This document shows, in pieces, positions 25,291 through 33,902 of a DNA stretch of 64,000 nucleotides (its first letter is position 1; the number at the start of each line of letters is the position of its first letter). The notes beneath the pieces were generated by a model. It made no database searches and was not told the origin of the DNA. It was given only the letters and a program-made list of their open reading frames with translations. The position numbers were made by a program, and so were the translations under genes. Origin of the DNA: Pseudomonadota bacterium (GTDB lineage: Bacteria > Pseudomonadota > Gammaproteobacteria > Steroidobacterales > Steroidobacteraceae); NCBI GenBank assembly GCA_018240525.1, contig JAFEFN010000005.1, positions 1 to 64,000 on the forward strand, written 5' to 3'.

Positions 25291-27003
25291 ATGACGAACC
25301 GTACGTTCGCACGACGCGACTTCATCGGCCTGGCAGGCGCCGGGATGGCGTGCGCCAGCGTGCCCCGCTGGCTGCGGGCGGCCACGGCCGGGGCCGGTGC
25401 CGCGGACCTCATCCTGCTGAACGCCCATGTCTACACGGTGGATGACCGCCAGCCGACCGCGCAGGCGCTCGCGGTCAGGGACGGACGCTTCCTCGCGGTC
25501 GGCAGCAATGCCGACATGCACGCCCTGGCCGGGAAGGGCACGCAGCGGATCGATGCGGCGCAGATGACCGTGGTGCCGGGCTTCAACGACAGCCATAACC
25601 ATGCCCCGGGCAACGAGCTGCTGTACGAAGTGCTGGTGGGCAACCCCTACGAGGTGGAGTTCGTCACGATCGACAGCATCGTGGAGAAGCTGCGCGCGCG
25701 GGCCGCCAGCACACCGGCCGACACCTGGGTGGAGGGCTATTTCTTCGACGACACCAAGGTGAAGGACAACCGGCCCCTGACGGTGCAGGATCTGGACCGG
25801 GTTTCCACCGCGCTCCCGGTGGTCGTGATCCACCGCGGCGGCCACACCGCCTTCTACAACAGCCGGGCCCTGCAGATGGCGGGGATCACGCGCGACACCG
25901 CCGATCCCCCGGGCGGGACCTACGACCGCGATGCGCAGGGCAATCTCAACGGCCGGGTGACCGACAATGCCCGCACGCGCATCGATGCGGTCGGCAAGCG
26001 CCGCAGCTACTCGGCGGCGCAGTCGCTGCAGCGCGACCGCGACGGCCTCGCGTACATGTCCAGGCAGTTCGTGCGCTTCGGCCTCACGAGCGTGTGCCAC
26101 GAGTCGGGCAACCTGCTCGCCCTGCAGCAGGTACGCGATGCCGGAAACCTGCTGCACCGGGTCAGCTACGAGGCCGATGGCGCGCAGCTCGAGGCCATGA
26201 TCTCCGGCGGCATCGCCACGGGGCTGGGCGATGGCTGGCTGCGCTTCGGCGCCACCTGCGAGCACATTGCCGATGGCTCCTTCTCCGAGCGCACCATGGC
26301 CTTGAGCGTGCCCTACCCGGGACGCAAGGACGGCTACACGGGCAATGTCACCGAAACGCAGGAGCAACTCGACGCCTGGTGCGAGCGCGTGCACCGCGCG
26401 GGCATCCAGATGAACTGCCATGCCAACGGGGACGTCGCCATCGACCACGTGCTCAGCGCCTACGAGCGGGCGCTGAAGCTCGAGCCACGCCCCGGGGCGC
26501 GCCCCAAGATCACGCACTGCACGCTCGTGAACGATGCCCTGCTGCGCCGGATCAAGGCGCTCGATGCGGTGCCGGCACCCTTCACCTCCTATGCGTACTA
26601 CAACCCCGACAAGTTCCACTTCTACGGCGAAGAGCTGATGAAGCACTGCATGGCGTACCGCTCGTTCCTGGACGCCGGGATACCCGCCGCCGCCGGTTCC
26701 GATTTCGATCCCGGGCCGTTCTCACCCCTGATGGGCATGCAGGGCATGGTCACGCGCACCGGCTGGAACGGCGAGGCCTGGGGCGTGAACCAGCGCATCA
26801 CCGTGGCCGAGGCGCTGCGGGTGAACACGCTGCACGGCGCGTACGCGACCCACGAGGAGGGCGTCAAGGGCTCCATCACGCCGGGCAAGTACGCCGACTT
26901 CGTCATCCTCGACCAGGACCCGCACACCATCGATCCGGCCCGGATCAAGGACACCAGGGTGGTGCGCACCGTGGTCGCCGGGGTGACGCATTACCAGGCC
27001 TGA
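25291..27003 (+). CDS. YtcJ-like amidohydrolase, Tat-exported
   Basis: A 570-residue metal-dependent hydrolase of the amidohydrolase_3 (YtcJ) family. A Tat signal (FARRDFIGLAGAG) heads the protein. The barrel starts with ADLILLNAHVYTVD, has the metal motif NDSHNH (HxH), further His in NCHANGD and ITHCTLV, and the late Asp in AAGSDFDPG. The end motif GSITPGKYADFVILDQDP is typical. The substrate is unknown; the family includes carbamate, amide and exoenzyme hydrolases. ATG at 25291 directly precedes the Tat motif. The next gene is an aldehyde dehydrogenase on the same strand after 233 bases. Confidence 0.87.
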   Translation: MTNRTFARRDFIGLAGAGMACASVPRWLRAATAGAGAADLILLNAHVYTVDDRQPTAQALAVRDGRFLAVGSNADMHALAGKGTQRIDAAQMTVVPGFNDSHNHAPGNELLYEVLVGNPYEVEFVTIDSIVEKLRARAASTPADTWVEGYFFDDTKVKDNRPLTVQDLDRVSTALPVVVIHRGGHTAFYNSRALQMAGITRDTADPPGGTYDRDAQGNLNGRVTDNARTRIDAVGKRRSYSAAQSLQRDRDGLAYMSRQFVRFGLTSVCHESGNLLALQQVRDAGNLLHRVSYEADGAQLEAMISGGIATGLGDGWLRFGATCEHIADGSFSERTMALSVPYPGRKDGYTGNVTETQEQLDAWCERVHRAGIQMNCHANGDVAIDHVLSAYERALKLEPRPGARPKITHCTLVNDALLRRIKALDAVPAPFTSYAYYNPDKFHFYGEELMKHCMAYRSFLDAGIPAAAGSDFDPGPFSPLMGMQGMVTRTGWNGEAWGVNQRITVAEALRVNTLHGAYATHEEGVKGSITPGKYADFVILDQDPHTIDPARIKDTRVVRTVVAGVTHYQA

Positions 27004-27236
27004 GGAGGCGGCGCAGCGCTGCATCCCCCTGTCCGACGGCACCCCCGCCCCGAGGCGGCAGCGCGTTCGCGCCCGTCCCGGTACCCGGGGCTGCGGCCTG
27101 CCTATGCAGGCAGCCGCGGCGGCGCGGCAGCCGGGGCTGTCTCAGGGTAAGCTTCGGGCCCCGGCCGGTGGCCGGGCCGCCGGGGCGGCAGCCCGGCCGA
27201 TTCCCTTTCCATGACAGCTGAGGTTGAGCACGCACC

Positions 27237-28655
27237 ATGCGCGAGTATCTGGACTTCTATATCGACGGTGCCTGGGTGAAGCCTGCGAAGCCTGCCACCC
27301 TGGACGTGATGAACCCGGCGACCGAGCAGGTCGCCGGCAGGATCTCCCTGGGGTCGGGGGAGGACGTCGACCGGGCCGTCAAGGCCGCGCGCCGTGCCTT
27401 CCCGGCCTGGGCGGCCACCAGCCGCGAGGAGCGCATCGCGGTGCTGCAGCGGGTGATCGCCGAGTACGGGCGACGCCAGGAGGAGATGGCGCTGGCGATC
27501 ACCGAGGAGATGGGTGCGCCCAGGACCCTGGCGCTGCGCGCCCAGGCCGCGAGCGGCCTGGGGCACCTGCAGACCGCGGTCGAGGTGCTGAAGAACTTCG
27601 CCTTCGAGGTGCAGCACGGTTCCACGCGCATCGTGAAGGAGCCGATCGGGGTGTGCGGACTGATCACGCCGTGGAACTGGCCGATGAACCAGATCGCCTG
27701 CAAGGTCGCCCCGGCGCTGGCCACCGGCTGCACGGTCATCCTCAAGCCCTCGGAGGTGGCGCCGTTCTCCGGCTACCTGTTCGCGCAGATCATGCACGCC
27801 GCGGGCGTGCCGGCCGGGGTGTTCAACCTGGTCAACGGCGACGGTCCGACGGTGGGCGCCGCCCTTGCCGCCCATCCGGACGTGGACATGATGTCGTTCA
27901 CCGGTTCGACGCGCGCCGGCGTGGAGGTCGCCAAGGCGGCGGCCCCCGGGGTCAAGCGCGTGGCGCAGGAGCTGGGGGGCAAGTCGCCCAACATCATCCT
28001 GCCGGACGCCGACCTGGAGAAGGCGGTGAGCGCCAGCGTCAAGAACGTCATGGGCAACTCCGGCCAGTCCTGCAACGCGCCCACACGCATGCTGGTGCCG
28101 CAGCAGTCGATGGGAAAGGTCATGGAGATCGCCAAGCGCACGGCCGAGAGCATCCGCGTGGGCGATCCGGCGGCCGACCCGGACATGGGCCCGGTGGTCT
28201 CGATGGTGCAGTGGAAGAAGATCCAGGAGCTGATCGCGGCCGGGATCGCCGAAGGGGCGACGCTGGTCACCGGCGGCGTCGGCCGCCCGCAGGGCCTCGA
28301 CAAGGGCTACTACGTGCGGCCCACGGTGTTCGCGAACGCGAACAACTCCATGCGCATCGCGCGCGAGGAGATCTTCGGTCCGGTGCTCACGATCATCGGC
28401 TACCAGAACCTCGAGGAAGCGCTCGAGGTGGCCAACGACACCGAGTACGGGCTGGCCGCGTACCTGTGGGGCCAGGACAAGATCGCCCTGCATACGCTGG
28501 CCGCGAAGCTGCGCGCCGGGCGCGTCGGCATCAACGGCGCCGGTGGCGACCTGATGGCGCCCTTCGGCGGCTACAAGAAGAGTGGCAACGGGCGCGAGTG
28601 GGGCCCTTACGGCTTCCACGAGTTCCTCGAGGTCAAGGCGGTCCTCGGCTACTAG
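27237..28655 (+). CDS. NAD(P)-dependent aldehyde dehydrogenase
   Basis: A 472-residue cytoplasmic aldehyde dehydrogenase that oxidises an aldehyde to its acid. Seen: the cofactor loop ITPWNWPMNQIACKVAPALA, general base Glu in AQELGGKSPN, nucleophile Cys in GNSGQSCNAPTR, and the EEIFGPVL motif. Length is normal. The closest group by motif is the broad class of betaine/vanillin-type ALDHs; GNSGQSCNA is shared with several aromatic and short-chain aldehyde enzymes. It may form a pair with the upstream amidohydrolase. Confidence 0.92.
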   Translation: MREYLDFYIDGAWVKPAKPATLDVMNPATEQVAGRISLGSGEDVDRAVKAARRAFPAWAATSREERIAVLQRVIAEYGRRQEEMALAITEEMGAPRTLALRAQAASGLGHLQTAVEVLKNFAFEVQHGSTRIVKEPIGVCGLITPWNWPMNQIACKVAPALATGCTVILKPSEVAPFSGYLFAQIMHAAGVPAGVFNLVNGDGPTVGAALAAHPDVDMMSFTGSTRAGVEVAKAAAPGVKRVAQELGGKSPNIILPDADLEKAVSASVKNVMGNSGQSCNAPTRMLVPQQSMGKVMEIAKRTAESIRVGDPAADPDMGPVVSMVQWKKIQELIAAGIAEGATLVTGGVGRPQGLDKGYYVRPTVFANANNSMRIAREEIFGPVLTIIGYQNLEEALEVANDTEYGLAAYLWGQDKIALHTLAAKLRAGRVGINGAGGDLMAPFGGYKKSGNGREWGPYGFHEFLEVKAVLGY

Positions 28656-28784
28656 CCGCGGCCGCCCGCCGGGCGCCGTGGCTGCGCCGATTCGCGACGG
28701 CCAAGGTGCAGCTGCGTTCCTTGGCTGATCGCGGCGGATCTGGGATAGCATGCGCACCCCAAGCCCCTCGGCCGTTTTCGCGGA

Positions 28785-30095
28785 GTGCCCTTGGCAGACA
28801 GCCATCCGGATCTGGTTCGGCAGCAGCGCGCGGCCCTGGCCGTGCATCTGCACGCGGCGCGTGCGCGGATCCTGGCCGCCTGGCGCGAGCGGGTCGCACG
28901 CGATCCGCGCCTGACCACCGCATCCTCGATATCACTCGGGCAATTCACCGACGACATCCCGCAGGTGCTCGACGCTTTCGAGCGCGCGGTGCGCGCCGAT
29001 GACGCCGCGCTCGAGCGGCAGGCCCGTGGCGAACAGCGCGCCAGCGTCTCCGAGCACGGACTGCAGCGCTGGCAGCAGGGCTATGACCTGCAGGAAACCA
29101 TCCGCGAGTGGAGCCACCTGCAGAACTGCCTGTCCAGCGAGCTGGAGGACTACGCGGAGACCCATGCGCACCTGGCCCCCGAGACCCTGCGGCACGCGCG
29201 CGCAGCGTTGGTCAATCTGTGCGGCGAGGGTGCCAGCGAGAGCGTCGCCCGCTATGCACGGCTCCAGCAGGCCGAGGCGGCCGGCCGCATCAGTGACCTG
29301 CAGCTGGTCGCCGAGCAGCTGCGCGCCCTGGAGCGTGACCGGGCCGACGTGCTGCGCCAGGCGGCGCACGACCTGCGCGGTTCGGTGGCCGTCATCACCA
29401 ACGCCTCGGCGGTGCTGGCCAGGACCAGCTCGGACCAGACGCGCCTTGATTCGCAGAGGATCCTCGACCGGGCGGTCTCCGCCGCACGCGCTCTTCTGGG
29501 GGACCTGATCGAGCTCACCCGGCTCGAGGCCGGTCACGAGCAGCTGCAGGACGTGCCCTTCGATGCCAGCCAGGTGCTGCGCGAGCTGGGCGAGCCGCTG
29601 CGGGCGATGGCCGCTTCGCGCGGCCTGTTCCTGAAACTCGACGGACCGCCGTCGCTGCCGGTGCGTGGCGATCCTGTGAAGATCCAGCGCATCGCGCAGA
29701 ACCTGCTGTTGAACGCGATCGGCGCGACGACCCGCGGCGGTGTGACCGTCACCTGGGCCGCGCCGGTGAGGGGCAATCGCTGGACGCTGTGCATCGCCGA
29801 CACCGGGCCGGGCCTGGTCGGCGCGCATGCCACCCCGCTGACCGTGGCGCTGAGCGAGGCCTCGGATAACGCGTCGCCGCCGGCGGCGGCCGCGCCCGGG
29901 AGCGTGCCGCCCGTGGGACCCCTGACGGCTTCCGGCGAAGGCATCGGTCTTTCGATCGTGAAGCGCCTGTGCGAGCTGCTGGGCGCGGCCATCGAGGTGG
30001 ACACCGAGCAGGGCCGCGGCACGACGTTCCGGCTGCGCTTTCCCGTCGAGCCTGCCTCCCCCGGGCCGGGCGGCGACACGCGCGCGCCGGGCTGA
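28785..30095 (+). CDS. Orphan sensor histidine kinase with RsbRD-like N-terminus
   Basis: A 436-residue cytoplasmic kinase without membrane segments. Residues about 10-160 are helical and resemble the RsbRD N-terminal domain (QRWQQGYDLQETIREWSHLQ). A coiled linker leads to the H-box (AAHDLRGSVAVI, His near residue 194) and then to the ATPase domain with N-box QNLLLNAIGAT, DTGPGL and GEGIGLSIVKRL. A Pro/Ala-rich insert (about 365-390) separates the two ATP-lid motifs. No response regulator lies within several kilobases, so its partner is elsewhere. GTG at 28785 or TTG at 28791 could be the start. Confidence 0.85.
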   Translation: MPLADSHPDLVRQQRAALAVHLHAARARILAAWRERVARDPRLTTASSISLGQFTDDIPQVLDAFERAVRADDAALERQARGEQRASVSEHGLQRWQQGYDLQETIREWSHLQNCLSSELEDYAETHAHLAPETLRHARAALVNLCGEGASESVARYARLQQAEAAGRISDLQLVAEQLRALERDRADVLRQAAHDLRGSVAVITNASAVLARTSSDQTRLDSQRILDRAVSAARALLGDLIELTRLEAGHEQLQDVPFDASQVLRELGEPLRAMAASRGLFLKLDGPPSLPVRGDPVKIQRIAQNLLLNAIGATTRGGVTVTWAAPVRGNRWTLCIADTGPGLVGAHATPLTVALSEASDNASPPAAAAPGSVPPVGPLTASGEGIGLSIVKRLCELLGAAIEVDTEQGRGTTFRLRFPVEPASPGPGGDTRAPG

Positions 30096-30111
30096 GCGCT
30101 CCCGCGCGCGG

Positions 30112-30566
30112 CTATGCGCCCGGCGGTGGCATGGCTGCCGCGGCGCGCACCCTGAGGGCCTCCTCGTTGCTGGCGATGGCGTAGATCGCCACCGCCGAGT
30201 CCTGGGCGTGCAGGGCGGCTTCGGCGCCGCGCGCCCGCGCGTTGCGCGCCGGATCGACCCGCACCCCGAAGGCCTCCAGCCCGGCCAGGGCCGCAGGGGC
30301 GCGAGCGGGCTGAGCGCCTCGAGCGCGGCCAGGCTGGCCGGATCCAGGCGCGTGACCCCCCGGAAGCCGGTACCGCCGTGCACCACCCGGTGGATGACCG
30401 CCTGCGGGGAGGGCGCGCGCTGGCGCAGGCCCTCCAGCAGCGCCCGCGGATCCGCGGCCGCCTCGTGCCGCTCGGCCCAGCAGGACTGCAGGCCGCCCTC
30501 GGGAGGGATCTGGAAAATCCCGAGCTTGACGGAGGTGCTGCCGGTGTTGACGGTGACGAACGACAT
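30112..30566 (-). pseudogene. ackA: Acetate kinase with large internal deletion
   Basis: The first 90 residues are acetate kinase: [17 protein letters not shown] (the phosphate-binding NxGSxSxK motif) and HRVVHGGTGFRG. At about base 30310 the frame changes, and the other frame resumes with the C-terminal end of the enzyme, LAGLEAFGVRVDPARNARAR to a TAG at 30112. Roughly 240 central residues, with the catalytic Asp/Arg and most of the second domain, are missing. The gene stands head to head with phosphoketolase, whose acetyl phosphate acetate kinase would use, so the loss cuts that route. Confidence 0.82.
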
Positions 30567-30691
30567 GGGACTGCGGCTACGGCGACGCTCGCGGACTGTA
30601 CGCAGGTGCGTGCAGCATAGGAACTGTGTCCTTCGGTTGCCATCATTCGGGCGCATCATCGAGCCGACACGGCAATGAGGAGTGCGGGCCC

Positions 30692-33088
30692 ATGAGCGAG
30701 GTGGATGCGGCGACGCTTGCGGCGATGGACGCCTACTGGCGGGCCTCGAACTACCTCTCGGTCGGCCAGATCTACCTGCTCGACAACCCGCTGCTGCGCG
30801 AACCGCTCACCCCCGCGCACATCAAGCCGCGGCTGCTGGGCCACTGGGGCACCACGCCGGGCCAGAACTTCATCTACACCCACCTGAACCGCCTGATCCG
30901 CGCGCGCGACCTCGACATGATCTACGTGGCCGGGCCCGGCCACGGCGGCCCGGCGCTGGTCGCCCAGACCTACCTGGAGGGCAGCTATTCGGAGTTCTAT
31001 CCCCACGTCGGCCTGGACGAGGCGGGCCTGCGGCGCCTGTTCCGGCAATTCTCGTTTCCCGGGGGCATCCCCAGCCACGCGGCGCCCGAGACCCCGGGCT
31101 CGATCCACGAAGGGGGCGAACTGGGCTATTCACTCAGCCACGCCTTCGGTGCGGTGTTCGACAACCCCTCGCTGGTGGTCGCCTGCGTCATCGGCGACGG
31201 GGAAGCCGAGACCGGCCCGCTGGCCGCCTCCTGGCACGCCAACAAGTTCCTGAACCCGGTGACCGACGGGGCGGTGCTGCCGATCCTGCACCTGAACGGC
31301 TTCAAGATCGCCAACCCGACGCTGCTGGCGCGCATCCCGCGCTCGGATCTGGACAGCCTGCTGCGCGGCTACGGCTATGAGCCCTACGTGGTGGAGGCCA
31401 GCGAGCCGGCCACCGCGCACCGCCTGATGGCGCACACGCTGGACCGCATCTTCGATGCTATCCGCGACATCCAGCAGCAGGCGCGCCGCGGCGGGGTGGG
31501 CGGCCTGCCGCGCTGGCCGGCGCTGGTGCTGCGCACCCCCAAGGGCTGGACGGGCCCGAAGTTCGTCGACGGCAAACCGGTCGAGGGCACGTGGCGCGCG
31601 CACCAGGTGCCGCTCGAGGAGGTGCGGAGCAACCCGCTGCACCGGCAGCAGCTGGAGGAGTGGATGCGCAGCTACCGCCCGCAGGAGCTCTTCGATCGCG
31701 CCGGCCGGCTCGACCCGCGCCTCGCGGCGCTCGCGCCGCAGGGCGAGCGGCGCATGGGCGCGAACCCCAACGCCAACGGCGGGCTGGTGCTGCGCAACCT
31801 GGAGGTGCCGGACTTCCGCGCGCACGCCGTCGCCGTGCCCGCGCCCGGGGCGGCGGAGGCCGAGGACACCCGCGTGCTCGGCCAGTTCCTGCGCGAGGTG
31901 GTGCGGCGCAACGCCGCGCCGCGCTGCTTCCGGCTCTTCGGCCCGGACGAAACCAACTCCAACCGCCTGAATGCGGTCTTCGAGGTCACCGAGCGCCAGT
32001 GGGAGGCGCCGATCAGCGAGGTGGACGAGCACCTCGCCCCGCAGGGGTCGGTCATGGAGGTGCTGAGCGAGCACCTGTGCCAGGGCTGGCTCGAGGGCTA
32101 CCTGCTCACCGGCCGGCACGGCCTGTTCAATTCCTACGAGGCCTTCATCCACATCGTCGACTCGATGTTCAACCAGCACGCCAAGTGGCTGAAGGTGACG
32201 CGCGGCATCCCCTGGCGGCGGCCGATCGCCTCGCTGAACTACCTGCTCAGCTCGCACGTGTGGCGCCAGGATCACAACGGCTTCACCCACCAGGACCCGG
32301 GCTTCATCGACCACGTCGTCAACAAGAAGGCGGACGTGATCCGCGTGTACCTGCCGCCGGATGCCAACTGCCTGCTGTCGGTGGCGGACCACTGCCTGCG
32401 CAGCTGCAACTACGTCAACGTGATCGTCGCCGGCAAGCACAGTGCGCCCCAGTGGCTGGCGCTCGAGGCGGCGGTGCGTCACTGCGCCGCCGGCATCGGC
32501 ATCTGGGACTGGGCCAGCACCGATGCCGGCGCCGACCCGGACCTGGTGATGGCCTGCGCGGGGGATGTGCCGACGCTCGAGACGCTCGCGGCCGTGCAGC
32601 TGCTGCTCGGTTTCTTCCCGCGGCTTAAGATCCGCGTCATCAACGTCGTGGACCTGATGAAGCTGCAGCCGGCGAGCGAGCACCCGCACGGGCTGGCGGA
32701 CGAGGACTTCGACCTGCTGTTCACGCGCGACCGCCCCATCATCTTCGCCTTCCACGGCTATCCGTGGCTGATCCACCGCCTCACCTACCGCCGTGCTAAC
32801 CACGGCAACCTGCACGTGCGCGGCTACAAGGAGGAGGGCACCATCACCACCCCGTTCGACATGGCGGTGCTGAACGACCTGGACCGCTATCACCTCGCCG
32901 CCGACGCCATCCACCGCCTGCCGCAGCTCGCACCGCAGTCCGCCTATGCCCTGGAGGCGCTGAACGCCCGCCTGCTCGCGCACCGCGAGTACATCGTGCA
33001 GCACGGCGAGGACCTGCCCGAGATCCGCCAATGGCGCTGGCGGCCGCCCGCCGATGCGCGGCAGGCCCCCGGCACGGGCGCGGCCTAG
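30692..33088 (+). CDS. xfp: Xylulose-5-P/fructose-6-P phosphoketolase
   Basis: A 798-residue thiamine-diphosphate enzyme (EC 4.1.2.9/4.1.2.22) that splits xylulose 5-phosphate or fructose 6-phosphate into acetyl phosphate and an aldose phosphate. Typical motifs: [53 protein letters not shown] for TPP/Mg binding, TPKGWTGPK, and [16 protein letters not shown]. Length is normal for the family. ATG at 30692 follows AATGAGGAG. The usual partner ackA upstream is deleted internally, so acetyl phosphate would have to go through Pta or signal directly. Confidence 0.95.
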   Translation: MSEVDAATLAAMDAYWRASNYLSVGQIYLLDNPLLREPLTPAHIKPRLLGHWGTTPGQNFIYTHLNRLIRARDLDMIYVAGPGHGGPALVAQTYLEGSYSEFYPHVGLDEAGLRRLFRQFSFPGGIPSHAAPETPGSIHEGGELGYSLSHAFGAVFDNPSLVVACVIGDGEAETGPLAASWHANKFLNPVTDGAVLPILHLNGFKIANPTLLARIPRSDLDSLLRGYGYEPYVVEASEPATAHRLMAHTLDRIFDAIRDIQQQARRGGVGGLPRWPALVLRTPKGWTGPKFVDGKPVEGTWRAHQVPLEEVRSNPLHRQQLEEWMRSYRPQELFDRAGRLDPRLAALAPQGERRMGANPNANGGLVLRNLEVPDFRAHAVAVPAPGAAEAEDTRVLGQFLREVVRRNAAPRCFRLFGPDETNSNRLNAVFEVTERQWEAPISEVDEHLAPQGSVMEVLSEHLCQGWLEGYLLTGRHGLFNSYEAFIHIVDSMFNQHAKWLKVTRGIPWRRPIASLNYLLSSHVWRQDHNGFTHQDPGFIDHVVNKKADVIRVYLPPDANCLLSVADHCLRSCNYVNVIVAGKHSAPQWLALEAAVRHCAAGIGIWDWASTDAGADPDLVMACAGDVPTLETLAAVQLLLGFFPRLKIRVINVVDLMKLQPASEHPHGLADEDFDLLFTRDRPIIFAFHGYPWLIHRLTYRRANHGNLHVRGYKEEGTITTPFDMAVLNDLDRYHLAADAIHRLPQLAPQSAYALEALNARLLAHREYIVQHGEDLPEIRQWRWRPPADARQAPGTGAA

Positions 33089-33125
33089 AGTCCGGGCGCA
33101 TGGGGCACGGCGAGGCTCACGGACG

Positions 33126-33902
33126 GTGCTGAAGGAGGGCCCGGGCGGGGGCTGCGCGGCCGTGTGGCCCGCCGCGCGCCGCGCCGCATTCCTCCTCGGG
33201 CTGCCGGCGCTGCTGGCCCTGGCGGGGGTCGACCCGGCTCGCGATCGCCTGCGCGCCATCGTCCAAGGACAGTGCGTGCCGCACTGGCTCGCGACGCGTT
33301 CCCCGGCCCCGTGCGCCCGCGTCGGCGGGGAGGATCCGGCGCCCAGCTATGCGGTGCTGCACGACCGCAAGGGGGGCGCGCACTTCCTCCTGATCCCGAC
33401 GCGCACGCTCCTCGGCATGGAAAGCCCGGAGGCCCGGGACGGGCAGGCCGTGAACTATTTCGCCGCCGCCTGACGCGCACGCGGGGTGCTGGAGGCGGTG
33501 GTGGGGCATGCGGTGCCCCGCGGGGCGATCGGCCTGGCGATCAATCCGGTTCGCGCCCGCAGCCAGGACCAGCTGCACATCCACATCGCCTGCCTCGGGC
33601 GCGGGGTGCACGCCGCGCTTGCCGCCGGCGTGCCGGCCCTCGCGCCCGGCTGGGGCACGCTCACGATCGAGGGCCGCCCGTACCGGGCGACGCGCATCCT
33701 CGGCAGCGAGCTCGACGGCCACAACCCGATTCGCATGCTGGCCGACGCGCTCGTCCCGGGGACGGACCTGGCCCGCTTCACGCTCCTGGTGGCGGGCATG
33801 GACTTCGCCGAAGGCCCGGGCTGGACGGTGCTCGCCGCCGCCGATGCGCCCGGCGCGGAGCGGCTGCTCGACCCGGGCTGCGCGCTCGCCGGCGCGCCCT
33901 AG
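33126..33902 (+). pseudogene. cdh: CDP-diacylglycerol pyrophosphatase, split by in-frame TGA
   Basis: The two halves are in the same frame. The first gives a signal anchor (FLLGLPALLALAGV), IVQGQCVPHW and YAVLHDRKGGAHFLLIPT, ending in NYFAAA and TGA at 33471-33473. The second starts at once with RARGVLEAVVG and carries the HIT-like catalytic motif QLHIHIACL. The family has Trp at the stop position (YFxxAW.AR), so TGG to TGA explains the break. Intact Cdh hydrolyses CDP-diacylglycerol to phosphatidate and CMP at the inner membrane. The start could also be GTG at 33162. Its stop overlaps the convergent RND gene stop within CTAG. Confidence 0.8.

Noticed and set aside
33471..33473. Selenocysteine or pyrrolysine-like recoding at the cdh stop
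   Set aside because: The family has Trp there, and I see no SECIS-like hairpin directly after TGA; nonsense mutation or sequence error is simpler.
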